Assembly (NCBI RefSeq): GCF_014648915.1
Contig: NZ_BMSA01000053.1
Location: 1-37,232, forward strand
Direction of reading: 5' to 3'
Origin: Streptomyces phaeofaciens
GTDB taxonomy: Bacteria > Actinomycetota > Actinomycetes > Streptomycetales > Streptomycetaceae
DNA length: 37,232 nt
Shown piece by piece: positions 14,951-23,801 of the stretch. Under the pieces are notes generated by a model. It was not told the DNA's origin and made no database searches. It saw only the letters and a program-made list of their open reading frames with translations. Both the position numbers and the translations under genes were made by a program. Position 1 is the first letter of the stretch. Each line of letters begins with the position of its first letter.

Positions 14951-15057
14951 CCGCGGCAGGGGCGGCCCACACCGGGCCCCTTGCCGCGGACCAGACATGA
15001 TGGCCGTCCCCGCCACAGCCAAACCGCAGCTCCGCAGCCCGCCGTAGTGCGTCCCGG

Positions 15058-15072
15058 GTGCCCAAAGGGCAC
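15058..15072. terminator. short hairpin directly after a leftward stop
   Basis: GTGCCC-AAA-GGGCAC abuts the stop codon of the leftward remnant at 15073. It is a plausible relic terminator. Confidence 0.4.
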
Positions 15073-15290
15073 CTACTGCTGGATGAGGGCGGCCGCGTTG
15101 AGGTCGACGGGGAACGGGGCGTCCATGCGCACGGTCGTCACGGCGAGTGCGGTCGTGCACTCCAATAGCGGCCGCCGACCAGCTCACTGGCGACGAGCCG
15201 GGGGGCGGGTCGTACTCCAGCCGCCGGACATGTTCAATCCCGGCATCGGCGTGGAACAGGGATGCGCCGGGTCACCCCGGCGGTGAGGCT
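15073..15290 (-). pseudogene. decayed small hypothetical gene
   Basis: Leftward sequence reads LFHADAGIEHVRRLEYDPPP and SPVSWSAAAIGVH in one frame. It then continues in another frame as TALAVTTVRMDAPFPVDLNA and AALIQQ, then TAG. Natural codon use in both parts with one indel between them near 15145 indicates a frameshifted gene. It follows the HTH pseudogene closely and was probably its operon partner. Confidence 0.5.
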
Positions 15291-15299
15291 CAGGGCCTG

Positions 15300-16027
15300 C
15301 TACTCAAAGTCCAGGTCCAGCGCGCGCGTCAACTGCACGTCGTTGGGATAGCGATGGATCGTCTCGCCCCACATGACGACGAAATGCCACCCGCGCTGAG
15401 GTCGTATCCGGTTCTCCGAGCAGCTTGGCCACTGCCCGTGCACCCAAGCCGCTCAGCACGCGCTGTGCGCTGTTGGGGTGGATGCCGAACCGGTCGCTGA
15501 CCTCGGCGGCCGTGACAGCGGGCCGTGCGCCAAGTAGGACGGCGACGCACGGCACGAGCTCCTTGCGTGGCACGCCGTCGCGGGTGCCAGCCGGGCGGCC
15601 GCTCCCCCGGCCGCTGCGCCACCCATGCCGCCCCCGCCGCGCGCGGCCAATGTCCCCCTCCCTCCCCGTGACAGGGTGCACGGCCAGCAGCTGGCCGCGC
15701 ACCAGGACCGCGTGGGCGGTCAGTTCGGGATCGTGCCGGTAGGACTCCCACAACCTCACGGACACGCACACCGTTGCGGCCGCCTCGCTGGTGTCCAGCA
15801 GACCGACGCCGTCGTCGGTGTCCAGGAAGAGGCGGGACCGGCTTCCCTGCCCGCCACGCGTCGACCTGGGCGGTGTCGTAGAGCAGCATCCGCCTGCCCT
15901 CGGACCTCACCGGCCTCGGATGCCCCTCGCGCTGGTGCGTGCGGCGATTGCGGTAGGTACCCGGTGAACAGCCCTCCAGCGCCGCGAGATCACCGAGGGT
16001 GTACACACTGCAGCCCGCGCGGATCAC
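15300..16027 (-). pseudogene. frameshifted HTH DNA-binding protein
   Basis: GTG 16027 has a GGGAAGG SD. The N-terminal part (SVYTLGDLAALEGCSPGTYR, then EGRRMLLYDTAQVDAWRAGK) looks like an excisionase/MerR-type winged helix. Near 15820 the frame changes to DTDDGVGLLDTSEAAATVCV, continuing through a second HTH (VTAAEVSDRFGIHPNSAQRV). Near 15390 it changes again to GWHFVVMWGETIHRYPNDVQ and LTRALDLDFE, then TAG at 15300. At least two indels break a protein of about 240 aa. It was probably a regulator of a mobile element. Confidence 0.65.
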
Positions 16028-16056
16028 GCCAGCACCTTCCCTGTCCCCGATAGACT

Positions 16057-16154
16057 GGCCGCGGATTCCTTCCCTGTGGAGGAATCCGGCCGGCCGATGC
16101 CCGCGCCATCCGCGATCGCTGCTGCCGTCTGCGGACCGAGGGCATCGGCCTTTT
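16057..16154 (+). other. tandem hairpins, possible attenuator or small RNA
   Basis: Hairpin 1: GGATTCCT/AGGAATCC (16063-16070 with 16080-16087), extended by GGCC on both sides. Hairpin 2: GGCCGATGCCC (16092-16102) with GGGCATCGGCC (16140-16150), an inner TCCGC/GCGGA stem, and TTTTA directly after. The rightward transcript would end in a terminator-like stem plus U-run. No open frame is associated. Confidence 0.5.
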
Positions 16155-16189
16155 AGGTGCCGGGATTTCCGGCGGTGCGGGGCTGGCGG

Positions 16190-16726
16190 TCACCGGGTGG
16201 CAGGCCGCGCATCAGACGTGGCATGGCACGGCGGGTGATGGGCGGCGCGCCGTACACGGTGGCGATCGGGACAACGGCGACTGCGAACGTGACGGGCGGA
16301 CTGGCCCGTCCGGCGCGAGGCGAGCAGGACGCCGCCGATCAGTAGTGCAGGTCGGCGCGTGGGCGGCTGTCCAACGGCTCACGGCCGGGATGCCCACTAA
16401 CGTGGGGATCGCCCGGTCCATGTACTGCTGCCGTACGCAACAGGTCAGTGTCGGCGGCCGCCACCTTCCCCAGCGTCCCGGTGAGGTCCTCCCGCCAGGA
16501 GTCCGGCAGCAGGAGGTCGTACGGGAAGACTGGGGCACCGGGCAGGAGCGACTGGTCGACGTGGGCCGACAATTCCGCTCGGTGGGCGGTCACTCCCCGC
16601 CGCTCCCCATGCCAGGGCGTACGCGTCCTCGCTGGCACCGGCAGTTGCGTTGACGAAACCATCTGCGGGGGCAGCAGAGTCGAGGGACTCGAGGGATGCC
16701 GTCGTGACCGCGTGCCCGCCTGTCAT
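16190..16726 (-). pseudogene. decayed gene, possibly a membrane protein
   Basis: Reading leftward from ATG 16726: TGGHAVTTASLESLDSAAPA and NATAGASEDAYALAWG. After a shift near 16600 comes VTAHRAELSAHVDQSLLPGA and LLLPDSWREDLTGTLGKVAA. After another near 16440 comes MDRAIPTLVGIPAVSRWTAA. After another near 16345 comes LLIGGVLLASRRTGQSARHV. Four frames of good coding quality show a heavily broken gene whose last part has a hydrophobic segment. Family not recognised. Confidence 0.5.
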
Positions 16727-16745
16727 GGACTGATCGGCTCCCCGG

Positions 16746-16877
16746 GTCGACGAAGCGTGGGTGGCCACGAAACTGCGTTGGCCGCTGCCCGCCGACCCGG
16801 CCGAACGCGAGGCCCTGACCAGCCTCGCGGAGGCCAGCCCCGACACCACGGTCACCTACGAGCAGGTACCGCAGTAG
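16746..16877 (+). pseudogene. C-terminal coding fragment
   Basis: The rightward frame reads VDEAWVATKLRWPLPADPAE, REALTSLAEASPDTTVTYEQ and VPQ, then TAG, with ideal GC3 codon bias. Only 43 residues are open before an upstream stop, and no SD-ATG is present. It is therefore probably the end of a longer lost gene, facing away from the leftward pseudogene at 16190-16726. Confidence 0.45.
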
Positions 16878-17129
16878 GCCCCGGCACCACACGTGGAGCG
16901 GCGGTGTGCCGTCCTGGAATAGGGCGACACGCCGCCGGGGTGCCGGTCGAGCTGGATCACAGGGGTGCGGCAACGGCTCGCCTGCACCCGACCGCGGCAT
17001 CAGGGCCTGGGCGGCAAGGGAGGCGGGCGGCTCATGTGCCTGGGTCGCCGGGCGGTCGAAGCTCTGAATGTCCGATTCGGCAGCCACGGATGGTCTGCCG
17101 GGTTCTCTTTCCTGAAAAAGGAGCAGCAC

Positions 17130-17396
17130 ATGAAGCGTACGCGTCTGGTCGTCGCGGGGCTGGCAGTGGTCGCGGCGACGCTGGGGACGGGGGTCTGTGA
17201 GGCTGCCGCTGCCGGCGCCCCGGCGCGGGCCGCCGTTTCGTCGGTCGCGCAGGTCCCCTCCGACGTGAAACGGGGTACGTTCTGGACCCGGGGCGGGTGC
17301 ATCGAGGCTGGGCAGGAGGGGATCGAGCGGGGGCTGTGGTCGCGTTACACCTGCGCGAACGGCCCGCTGTGGTGGACCCTGTACACCGACCGCTGA
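17130..17396 (+). CDS. small secreted Cys-pair protein, copy A
   Basis: 88 aa from ATG 17130, with SD AAAGGAG. The signal peptide is KRTRLVVAGLAVVAATLGTG, followed by an Ala-rich cleavage region. The mature C-terminus is RGTFWTRGGCIEAGQEGIER and WSRYTCANGPLWWTLYTDR. The pattern [FWT-x3-C-x3-G-x-EG-x4/5-WSR-aromatic-TC-...-TDR] recurs in the gene at 20700-20987. Two conserved Cys suggest one disulphide. It ends 187 bp before the convergent response regulator stop. Extracytoplasmic; it may be a signal, inhibitor or ligand of the neighbouring kinase (inference). Confidence 0.75.
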   Translation: MKRTRLVVAGLAVVAATLGTGVCEAAAAGAPARAAVSSVAQVPSDVKRGTFWTRGGCIEAGQEGIERGLWSRYTCANGPLWWTLYTDR

Positions 17397-17582
17397 GCGG
17401 TGAGGCGCGGTCTCGGGAGCGTCTGAGCCGTGCGGTGTGAGAGACCGGTCAGGCAGGGATGCCGGCTGTAGCCGCCCTCCAGTGGCTGCGGCCGGTTCCT
17501 GCGCCGCCTGTGCTCGGTTCGAGGCCCTGTCCCCCGGCTGTCCCCTGGTTCGTGCCGGGTCTCCTTGAGTGCGGGCCGGGGG

Positions 17583-18287
17583 TCAGGTTGGTTCCTGCTG
17601 GTGTCCCAGTCCGGCGTCGCGGGCGCGGACGATCGCTGCGGCGCGGTCGTGCACCTGAAGTTTGGCGAAGATGGATCCGACGTGGTTGCGGACCGTCTTG
17701 TCGGCGAGGAACAGTCGCTGGGCGATCTGCCGATAGCTCAGGCCTGCTGCGAGCAGGTCGAGGATTTCGCGTTCTCTGCCGGTGAGAGTGGGGAACGCCT
17801 CTTTGGCGGGAGTGCTGCCGAAGGCGGCGAAGAGGCGGGACAGGCGCCCGGCCATGTGGGGGCTGAAGACCGCGCCGCCCTGGCCGACGGTGTGCAGGGC
17901 GCGCAGGATCTCTTCTCTCACGGCACCTTTGAGAAGGTAGCCGCGGGCGCCGGCGCGCATCGCGGCGAGCAGGTTGTCGTCGTCTTCGGACATGGTCATG
18001 ACGACGACTTTGGTGTCCGGGTGAGTCCCGAGGAGTCGGCGGGTGGTCTCGATGCCGGACAACCCCGGAAGGCCGAGATCCATGACCGTGAGGTCGGGTG
18101 TGGTGCGGTCGGCTTCGGTGAGGGCTTGTTCACCACTGTCGGCTTGGGCGACCACGGTGAAGGCGTCGTCGAGGTCGATGGCTGCGGCCAGTCCTTCGCG
18201 GAAGAGGGGATGGTCGTCGACGAGGAGCACCCGCAGGACGCGTGTGGCCGGGGCCTGGGCTGTGGCGGGTGTTGCCTGGTCAGTCAT
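17583..18287 (-). CDS. NarL/FixJ-type response regulator
   Basis: 234 aa. The receiver domain (~17-135) has the acidic pair in LLVDDHPLFREGL, phospho-acceptor D70 in VMDLGLPGLSG, and K120 in GYLLKGAVREE. The LuxR-type HTH (~167-225) is LTGREREILDLLAAGLSYRQ, then ADKTVRNHVGSIFAKLQVHD. Phosphorylated by a HisKA_3 kinase, it should dimerise and bind DNA. It overlaps the upstream kinase by 8 bp, so they are co-translated. Targets unknown; the two flanking secreted-protein genes are candidates. Confidence 0.92.
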   Translation of the reverse strand: MTDQATPATAQAPATRVLRVLLVDDHPLFREGLAAAIDLDDAFTVVAQADSGEQALTEADRTTPDLTVMDLGLPGLSGIETTRRLLGTHPDTKVVVMTMSEDDDNLLAAMRAGARGYLLKGAVREEILRALHTVGQGGAVFSPHMAGRLSRLFAAFGSTPAKEAFPTLTGREREILDLLAAGLSYRQIAQRLFLADKTVRNHVGSIFAKLQVHDRAAAIVRARDAGLGHQQEPT

Positions 18288-20397
18288 CGTCGTCCTTGCG
18301 GGAGGGGGTGGGGAGGGTGGCGGTCACGGTGGTGCCGTGGGGGCCGGTGTCGAGGGTGGAGGTGCCGCCGATCTCTTCGGCCCGCTCGGCCACCGAGGCC
18401 AGGCCGGTGCCGGGGACGGCCCGGGTGTCCAGACCGGTGCCGTCGTCGACGACGGCGACGGCCAGCGTGGTGGCGGTGGCCTCGAAGACGATCCGCACGT
18501 GACGGGCGCCGGAATGCCTCACGGCGTTGGTCACCGCCTCCGCGGCGATGCGGTAGGCGGCCGTCTCCACGGCAGGCCCCAGTGGCGGCAGCGGCAGGGG
18601 GACGGCGTCCACGGTGATCTGTACGTCGGCGGTGCTCAGGCGTTGGGCGAGTGTCCGGGTGGCGTCCAGGAGGCCGCGTTCGGCCAGCATGGCGGGCGTC
18701 AGTCCGGCGGTGATGCGCCGGACCTCAGCCAGAGCTTCGCCGAGGCCCTCTGCGGCGATGCGCAGATGCTGCGGGTCGGCAGCCGGGCATGCCTGCGCTG
18801 CGCCCAGCCGCATCTGCACGGCCGCCAGTTGGGGGCCGAGTCCGTCGTGGATCTCGCGGCGCAGGCGCCGTCGTTCCTCTTCCCGGGCCACGATCAGACG
18901 TTCTCGGGCGGCCTGGGCTTCCTGCCCCAGTTGCAGGGCGGCCAGGGCCGGGCCGGCCTGGTCGGCCAGCAGCGACAGCAGGTCGGTGTCGCGTTCGGCC
19001 GGTGTGCTTGCGCCGTCGCGTGAGACTTCGAGCCGTCCCACCTGCCGACCGTGGTGCTGGAGGACGAAGACCTGCTTGGGATGCGCCACAGCGGCCCCGA
19101 AGGCGGCCAGCAGCCGGGGGCCCGAGCGGGTGTCGGCGCTGACCGTTGCTCCGGACAGGCCCAGGTCCTCCACCACGCTCCGGCAGATCTGTTCGGGGAT
19201 CTCTTCCGGCCGTGGTGCCTGCCGCAGCCTCACGGCCAGTGCCCTCATCGCCTCGTGCGGCCGGGCCCGGGGGCCGTAGAAGGCTCTCTCCACGGCCAGG
19301 GAGGCCCGGTTGAGGACGGGGCGGGCGCCCCATCCCGCCACCAGCGCGGCGGCGACAGCCGCTGGCACGGCGGCGCCCCCGCCGGCTGGCAGGCCCGCCC
19401 AGGCCAGGGCGGCGGTGCACACGACGGCCGCCGCCACCGTGGTGGCCACGAACGCGGTGGCCAGGCGGTGCGTGGTGTCCCGCTCCAGGCGCCACACCCC
19501 GCCGCGGGCCACGACCAGGCAGACCATGGCGACCCACAGCGCGCCGCCCAGGGCATGGGCGGCCATGGTCCAGCTCTCGTTGCCCCAGCCGGCGTTCACC
19601 GCGCTGGTCCAGGAGTGGGGCCACATGTCGATCAGCAGCAGCAGCGCGCACGCCGGGTAGGCCAGGGCCAGAGCCGTCCACACGCGCCGTGACTCCGCGG
19701 TGGGCGCCGCCACCAGGCGCCGGGCCAGATCGGCTGTCACCGTCACCGTCACCACCCGGCTCACCCAGACCAGGCCCTGCTGGTTCAGGTCCAGATGCCG
19801 ACCGGCCCACCGTCCGGCCGGTGTCCCGGCCCAGGGGCTGGCGAACGGGGCTGCGCCCGGTGTGCCCAGAGTCCAGATCGCTCCGTAGACCGCGCAGGCC
19901 GCAACCGTTGCTGTCACCAGGAACCGCCACCCTCTGCTGGACGGCAGTCCTGGCAGAAAACACAGAGGGAAGAGCAGCACCGTCAGGGGATGGACCGTGA
20001 CGGCGACAGCCCCCAACGGGATCATGGCTGCAGCGACCGCTTCCTGCGTGCTGCCGAAGAAGGCGACGAGATCCAGCACCGAGGAGGGAACGAACCAGAC
20101 TGCTCCGGCGGCCATCAGCATCCTGCCCGCGCGGTGTCCCGAGCGGTCGGCCAGCAACAGCACCGCAACAGCGCAGACCGGCACGCCCACCACCAGACGG
20201 GTCAGCTCGGAAATCGCCTGGGGCAGGGCCGCCCACCGGTCCGCGGCGTCAACCACGACCGCCACTTTCACCGCCAGCCCGGTGGCCAGCAGCGCTGCCG
20301 CCACACCCGCCACCGGAGGACGTGACCGGGCTGCACACGCCACCGCCTCCTCCGAAGGCGCTGCGCGCCGGCCGGGCACCTCGCGAAGAGAGCGCAC
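18280..20397 (-). CDS. membrane sensor histidine kinase (HisKA_3 type)
   Basis: 705 aa from GTG 20397, preceded by an AGGAG; an open frame extends to 20649 but that stretch lacks domain-like sequence. Eight to ten hydrophobic segments fill residues ~30-350 (for example VAGVAAALLATGLAVKVAVV and ACALLLLIDMWPH). A GAF-like region follows (~385-490). The HisKA_3 dimer helix has REEERRRLRREIHDGLGPQL with phospho-His about H517. The HATPase_c domain has the N-box AAEAVTNAVRHSG, then VVDDGTGLD and the GTGLASVAERAEEIGG box. It phosphorylates the response regulator encoded immediately downstream. The large membrane domain has no recognised ligand-binding fold. Confidence 0.9.
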   Translation of the reverse strand: MRSLREVPGRRAAPSEEAVACAARSRPPVAGVAAALLATGLAVKVAVVVDAADRWAALPQAISELTRLVVGVPVCAVAVLLLADRSGHRAGRMLMAAGAVWFVPSSVLDLVAFFGSTQEAVAAAMIPLGAVAVTVHPLTVLLFPLCFLPGLPSSRGWRFLVTATVAACAVYGAIWTLGTPGAAPFASPWAGTPAGRWAGRHLDLNQQGLVWVSRVVTVTVTADLARRLVAAPTAESRRVWTALALAYPACALLLLIDMWPHSWTSAVNAGWGNESWTMAAHALGGALWVAMVCLVVARGGVWRLERDTTHRLATAFVATTVAAAVVCTAALAWAGLPAGGGAAVPAAVAAALVAGWGARPVLNRASLAVERAFYGPRARPHEAMRALAVRLRQAPRPEEIPEQICRSVVEDLGLSGATVSADTRSGPRLLAAFGAAVAHPKQVFVLQHHGRQVGRLEVSRDGASTPAERDTDLLSLLADQAGPALAALQLGQEAQAARERLIVAREEERRRLRREIHDGLGPQLAAVQMRLGAAQACPAADPQHLRIAAEGLGEALAEVRRITAGLTPAMLAERGLLDATRTLAQRLSTADVQITVDAVPLPLPPLGPAVETAAYRIAAEAVTNAVRHSGARHVRIVFEATATTLAVAVVDDGTGLDTRAVPGTGLASVAERAEEIGGTSTLDTGPHGTTVTATLPTPSRKDDDD

Positions 20398-20699
20398 CAG
20401 CAGAGGCGCTCCTGCCCCGTACCTCCCTGCCGATGCCCACGGCCGGCGTCCGCTGCGGCCGCCCTCCGCTGCCGGAGCGGCGGGAGCAGGCCTGTCGTGC
20501 CGACGATCATTCAGGCCCACCAGCAGGTCTCCAGCCGCGTGCAGGTGTTCTTCATCCCGTGGCCCCACCGTCCCGCTCCCGCACCGGCCGCCCGCATGGA
20601 CGTCCTGACAACGAGCCGCCGTGAAGGTGGTTGCGGCACATCGGCCCACGCCCCTGGACGCGTGATGCCGTCGCCACCCCTATGACCGGAGGGCTAGGG

Positions 20700-20987
20700 T
20701 CACCGGTCGGTCCACAAGGCCCAGGAGACGTGCGACGACACACACGTGAACCGGGACCAGCGTCCGGCAGCCGTCCCCTCCCTGCCAGCCTGCGTACAGG
20801 CAGCGTGCGTCCAGAACGAGCCGCGGTGCACACTCGGTTCACCAGATTCCCGTGCCAGCCCACCCGCAAGAGCAACGGGCCGGGGGCCGGCGGCCGCAGC
20901 CGGGGACAGACCGGCGAACACCGCCCCGACCAGAACAACCATCACCACGCCGACCCGCCCGGACCCGCGCCTCGGTGCATACCTCAT
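20700..20987 (-). CDS. small secreted Cys-pair protein, copy B
   Basis: 95 aa from ATG 20987, with SD AAGGAG. The signal peptide is GRVGVVMVVLVGAVFAGLSP, followed by an Ala-rich site. The C-terminus RGSFWTHAACTQAGREGTAA, GRWSRFTC and LWTDR matches copy A at 17130-17396, including both Cys. It is leftward like the kinase and lies 302 bp upstream of the kinase start, so it may share regulation but is probably transcribed separately. Function unknown. Confidence 0.75.
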   Translation of the reverse strand: MRYAPRRGSGRVGVVMVVLVGAVFAGLSPAAAAGPRPVALAGGLARESGEPSVHRGSFWTHAACTQAGREGTAAGRWSRFTCVSSHVSWALWTDR

Positions 20988-21256
20988 TCGCACTCCTTCA
21001 CTGTCGTTGTCGTACCTGGGATGCGGAGCGCGCACCCTCAGATCGACCTGCGGTGCCTCTTCCCGACATGAGCATCATCGGCAGCCCCGTATCCCAGGCG
21101 AATGAGTCATCCGCCCCGGCTTCTCCCGCCGCGCTGCCGCCCGCCACAGCGGCGCACGGAGGCTGAGGCTGCTCCGTGCCCGGACGCCTGGTGGGGCGGC
21201 TTCGGCATCGGAGGATCCCTCGCCGGCCGGTGACCGCCCCAGAGGGCTGCCCGAGG

Positions 21257-21588
21257 TCAGCTCGGGGTGAGGCCGGTGGTCACGGAGTCCCGCAGGAAGT
21301 CGAACCGCAGCTGGGACTGCTCGACAAATACGGTGTCATCGCTGCTGTCATCGGCGCCGGACATGCGCACGAGTGCCATCGGGTCGAAGCCGAGGATCTC
21401 CAGGCGTTCCGTGCCGGTCCCCGCAATGCGGCGCCTGAGTGTGCCGTACGAAAAAGGGGTTCCCCGCGCCTCCGTCACCACGCGCCGGGTTGCCGGGCTT
21501 TGGGGAGGCGGCCCCGAACCAGGGCGCGGTGTGCGGGGCCGCCGGGCCCTGCCGTCCTGTGGAGCAGGGTGTCAAGACCGTAGATCAT
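21257..21588 (-). pseudogene. small hypothetical gene, apparently frameshifted
   Basis: ATG 21588 has a good SD (AGGAA 7 nt upstream) and starts MIYGLDTLLHRTAGPGGPAH and RALVRGRLPKARQPGAW, then stops. The overlapping next frame (GTG 21481) continues with GTPFSYGTLRRRIAGTGTER and LEILGFDPMALVRMSGADDS, then QLRFDFLRDSVTTGLTPS. Together they look like one protein of about 110 aa split by an indel near 21480. They could also be two coupled small genes. Family not recognised. Confidence 0.5.
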
Positions 21589-21849
21589 CGAGGATTCCTA
21601 CCCGATTCAGACGCGCTGCGGACGCGCAGGAACCCCCGCAGACGGTGGCCGATGTTCCCTTGCGGCTTGGACGGCAGGCGAGCGCTGAGCTGTTGAAACC
21701 GATCCGCAATGTCGCGGACCGACCCCACGGTCGCCTGCGAGCAAGCGCCGCCGTAGAGCCGATCACCTGTGCAGAGTCCCGGACCTCCCTGGTCAGGGAC
21801 TCTGCTGCTTTTCGCGAAACGGGGCAGGGCGGTGCGCGGCAGGGCCGCT

Positions 21850-22179
21850 GATGGGTGACCGGGTGCTGATCTTGGCGCCGGAGAGCGATGCCACTCGGGC
21901 CGACAGCTGGGCAGCCCACCGCCACTGTGCAGCGGGTCAGATGCCCGGCAGCAAGGGCTTCGGCCTCATGAACAGCCAAGTGCAGCTCCTCTTGCTCCCA
22001 GGTCCGAGGAGCCGTAGCGGAGCGCCGGGCGTACACCTCGCGGGCGGGCGTCGTAAGGTCCCCTTGCCCGGCTCGGACAGGACGACCGCGGCCAGCGGTC
22101 CCGCGTTTCCTTCGCACGTTGCGCGGGACCGCCTCATCACGACACTCGCCGCTAGACCGGGGCCGGGGAGGGCGAACAT
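21850..22179 (-). pseudogene. decayed hypothetical gene
   Basis: ATG 22179 has an AGGACGGG SD. The first frame is MFALPGPGLAASVVMRRSRA and AGPLAAVVLSEPGKG. After a shift near 22060 another frame gives AREVYARRSATAPRTWEQEE, LHLAVHEAEALAAGHLTRC and TVAVGCPAVGPSGIALRRQD. Both pieces have natural composition, and neither frame is sensible throughout. Family not recognised. Confidence 0.45.
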
Positions 22180-22331
22180 CTGCCCGTCCTACGTGAAGGA
22201 GCCTGCGGGCAGCAGCCCACCACTGGCCCGCGGCGAAGGGCCCGCTGACGCGGCTTTGGACGCGTGAGGGAATGGACGATCCCCGATACCGTGGCGGTGG
22301 TTCATCGTCCATGGGATGAACCGGCCGGGGC

Positions 22332-22664
22332 TCAGCCCGCCTGGGCCCGTCCTTCGCCCGGCTCCTGACGCGCTGTGCTCTGGCGGCCGTGCTCGGCGCG
22401 CGCGGTCTCCAGCAGACGTCGCCAGGAGGTCACCGTCGGCCGGCGCCGCAACAGTGCCCGCCTCTCCCGCTCGGTCGTGCCGCCCCACACACCGTGCTCG
22501 ATGCGGTGATCGAGCGCGTGAGCGAGGCATTCGGTACGCACCGGGCAGCCGGTGCACAGAGCCTTGGTCTGGTTCTGGGCCGCACCCTCGACGAACAGGT
22601 CGTCCGGATCAGCGGTCAGGCAGACCGCCCCCGCACCCCAGCTCTCCCGATCAGCTGTGACCAC
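22332..22664 (-). CDS. WhiB-family iron-sulphur transcription factor
   Basis: 110 aa from GTG 22664; the start is uncertain. The four Cys of the Wbl family are present: AVCLTADPDDLF, then KALCTGCPVRTECLAHAL. The G[VI]WGG turn follows (EHGVWGGTTERERRALLRRR) as the DNA/sigma-contact region, with a basic C-terminus. Wbl proteins carry a [4Fe-4S] cluster and usually act with the principal sigma factor. The segment between the first and second Cys, with VEGAAQNQT, is typical. Isolated among decayed genes, it is probably an accessory Wbl rather than a core developmental one. Confidence 0.88.
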   Translation of the reverse strand: MVTADRESWGAGAVCLTADPDDLFVEGAAQNQTKALCTGCPVRTECLAHALDHRIEHGVWGGTTERERRALLRRRPTVTSWRRLLETARAEHGRQSTARQEPGEGRAQAG

Positions 22665-23178
22665 TCCCGCGCCATCCTCTCCCCCGCTGCGGCACGCCGG
22701 CCTCCACTGGGGCAGGCGCCGTGCGCAACGGTACGGCAAGCACACCCGGCATAGGCACCCGTTGTGCCGCGGAAATCCCTTCGGCTGAAGGGGACTTGAT
22801 GCAAGCTGCGCGTCTCGGAGCATGGCTCAACCGGTGGCCGCGCAGCCGGTATCGCCGACCACGAGGCCTGGCCGGTCGGAATGCTCATGCGTCACCGGAT
22901 TGCCACGAACAGCTCGGCACGGTCTCGCACAGCGTGCTTGGAAGCCTCCAGCGCCTTCGCCCCATCGCGAGGCGTCGGGCAGCGTGGCCGCGGGGTCGAG
23001 AGCGACGTGGCCCTACCAACACGGCCCGCCCCGGCTGGCAATGCCGCTTCTCAAGGCAAACAATGAGTTTCTCAACTCCGTGTCCGAACTACCCCCTGTC
23101 GGCGCCGCCGCAGGGACGCGGCCTGTTCACGCGCCTGCCGACGAGGTGACAGGACGCTGCCGGAACTACGGTTTCAGA
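22665..23178. other. gap without recognisable gene
   Basis: About 510 bp upstream of the Wbl gene. No reading frame on either strand shows sustained coding character with a ribosome-binding site. The Wbl promoter should lie near 22670-22850. Confidence 0.4.
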
Positions 23179-23292
23179 TCACCTCGCCTCGCCCGGCCCC
23201 TCCTTCCCCTCAGAACCCTGCCCCCTACGTCCGATCAAGGCGGCGACAACACTTCCGGCCGCCGTGATGAGGGCAGCAACGATGATCTCCAC
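23179..23292 (-). CDS. tiny single-pass membrane protein
   Basis: 37 aa from GTG 23292, preceded by an AGGGGGAA SD. The sequence VEIIVAALITAAGSVVAALI is a single hydrophobic helix, followed by GRRGQGSEGKEGPGEAR, a charged cytoplasmic tail. This architecture is common for short actinobacterial membrane proteins and resembles type I toxin-like peptides, but no antisense RNA is evident. Confidence 0.5.
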   Translation of the reverse strand: MEIIVAALITAAGSVVAALIGRRGQGSEGKEGPGEAR

Positions 23293-23801
23293 GGGTTCCC
23301 CCTGCCCGCTGGTGTCCGGCGCAGATTCGCGCCGTAGGCAGCAGGATCCAGCTCTGGAGAGGCCCCCGCAACGTCGACGATCGGCCATTACCGCAGGTCA
23401 GAGTGCTTTTTGGAGTAGCTGTGGAAGTATTTTCAGAATGCGCCCAAACCGTTTTTGGTAACGCCGCAGGTCCAGCTTCGTGACCCTGGCGGCCACTCTG
23501 TTGGTCAGCCTGTCCGAAAAAGCGCTGTGTCAATGATGGGATCCAGCAGGCGGCTTGGTGGAGGGTGCCGCGGAGGGTCGTGGCGGTCCATGGCTCAGTG
23601 GGAGCACGGTGGCCGTTCCCAGGGCAGCGGCCCGGGGTCGGGATGCGGGCAGCCGCGACAGCGCTGAGGATCACCAGGAGCAGGCCGGCATACGGCCTCG
23701 TCTCTCGTGCGTGGCGGTCGGGCATCGGTGGGTGCGGCTGCGGCCCTCAAGGGGGATGCGGTCGGACGTCACCGATTCCAGCTCTCCTCCAATCCCCTGG
23801 A
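23293..23801. other. poorly coding stretch
   Basis: A leftward frame starting ATG 23725 (MPDRHARETRPYAGLLLVIL, with a hydrophobic N-terminus) is open across to 23225, but its second half does not look like protein. It may be another decayed gene. The 5' part of the HNH gene to the right is expected here but is not readable in any frame. Confidence 0.35.

Larger units (their letters stand above)
14377..15057. other. 681-bp non-coding region with repeats and hairpins
   Basis: No convincing gene on either strand. Locally AT-richer than its surroundings (around 14520-14600 and 14830-14850). It contains a 17-bp direct repeat, a GAGTCC/GGACTC hairpin near 14797-14817, and a strong hairpin at 14912-14950. 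It must include the promoter of the leftward XRE operon and may hold its operator. Confidence 0.5.

Noticed and set aside
15058..15072. GTGCCC-AAA-GGGCAC as a third copy of the Pycsar operator
   Set aside because: The arms match but the spacer is 3 rather than 6 bp, and it abuts a stop codon, so a terminator is the simpler reading.
16448..17200. Rightward 250-codon frame
   Set aside because: It runs through pseudogene debris in unnatural composition. The real gene at 17130 has its own SD and signal peptide in a different frame, and the fragment at 16746-16877 is also in another frame.
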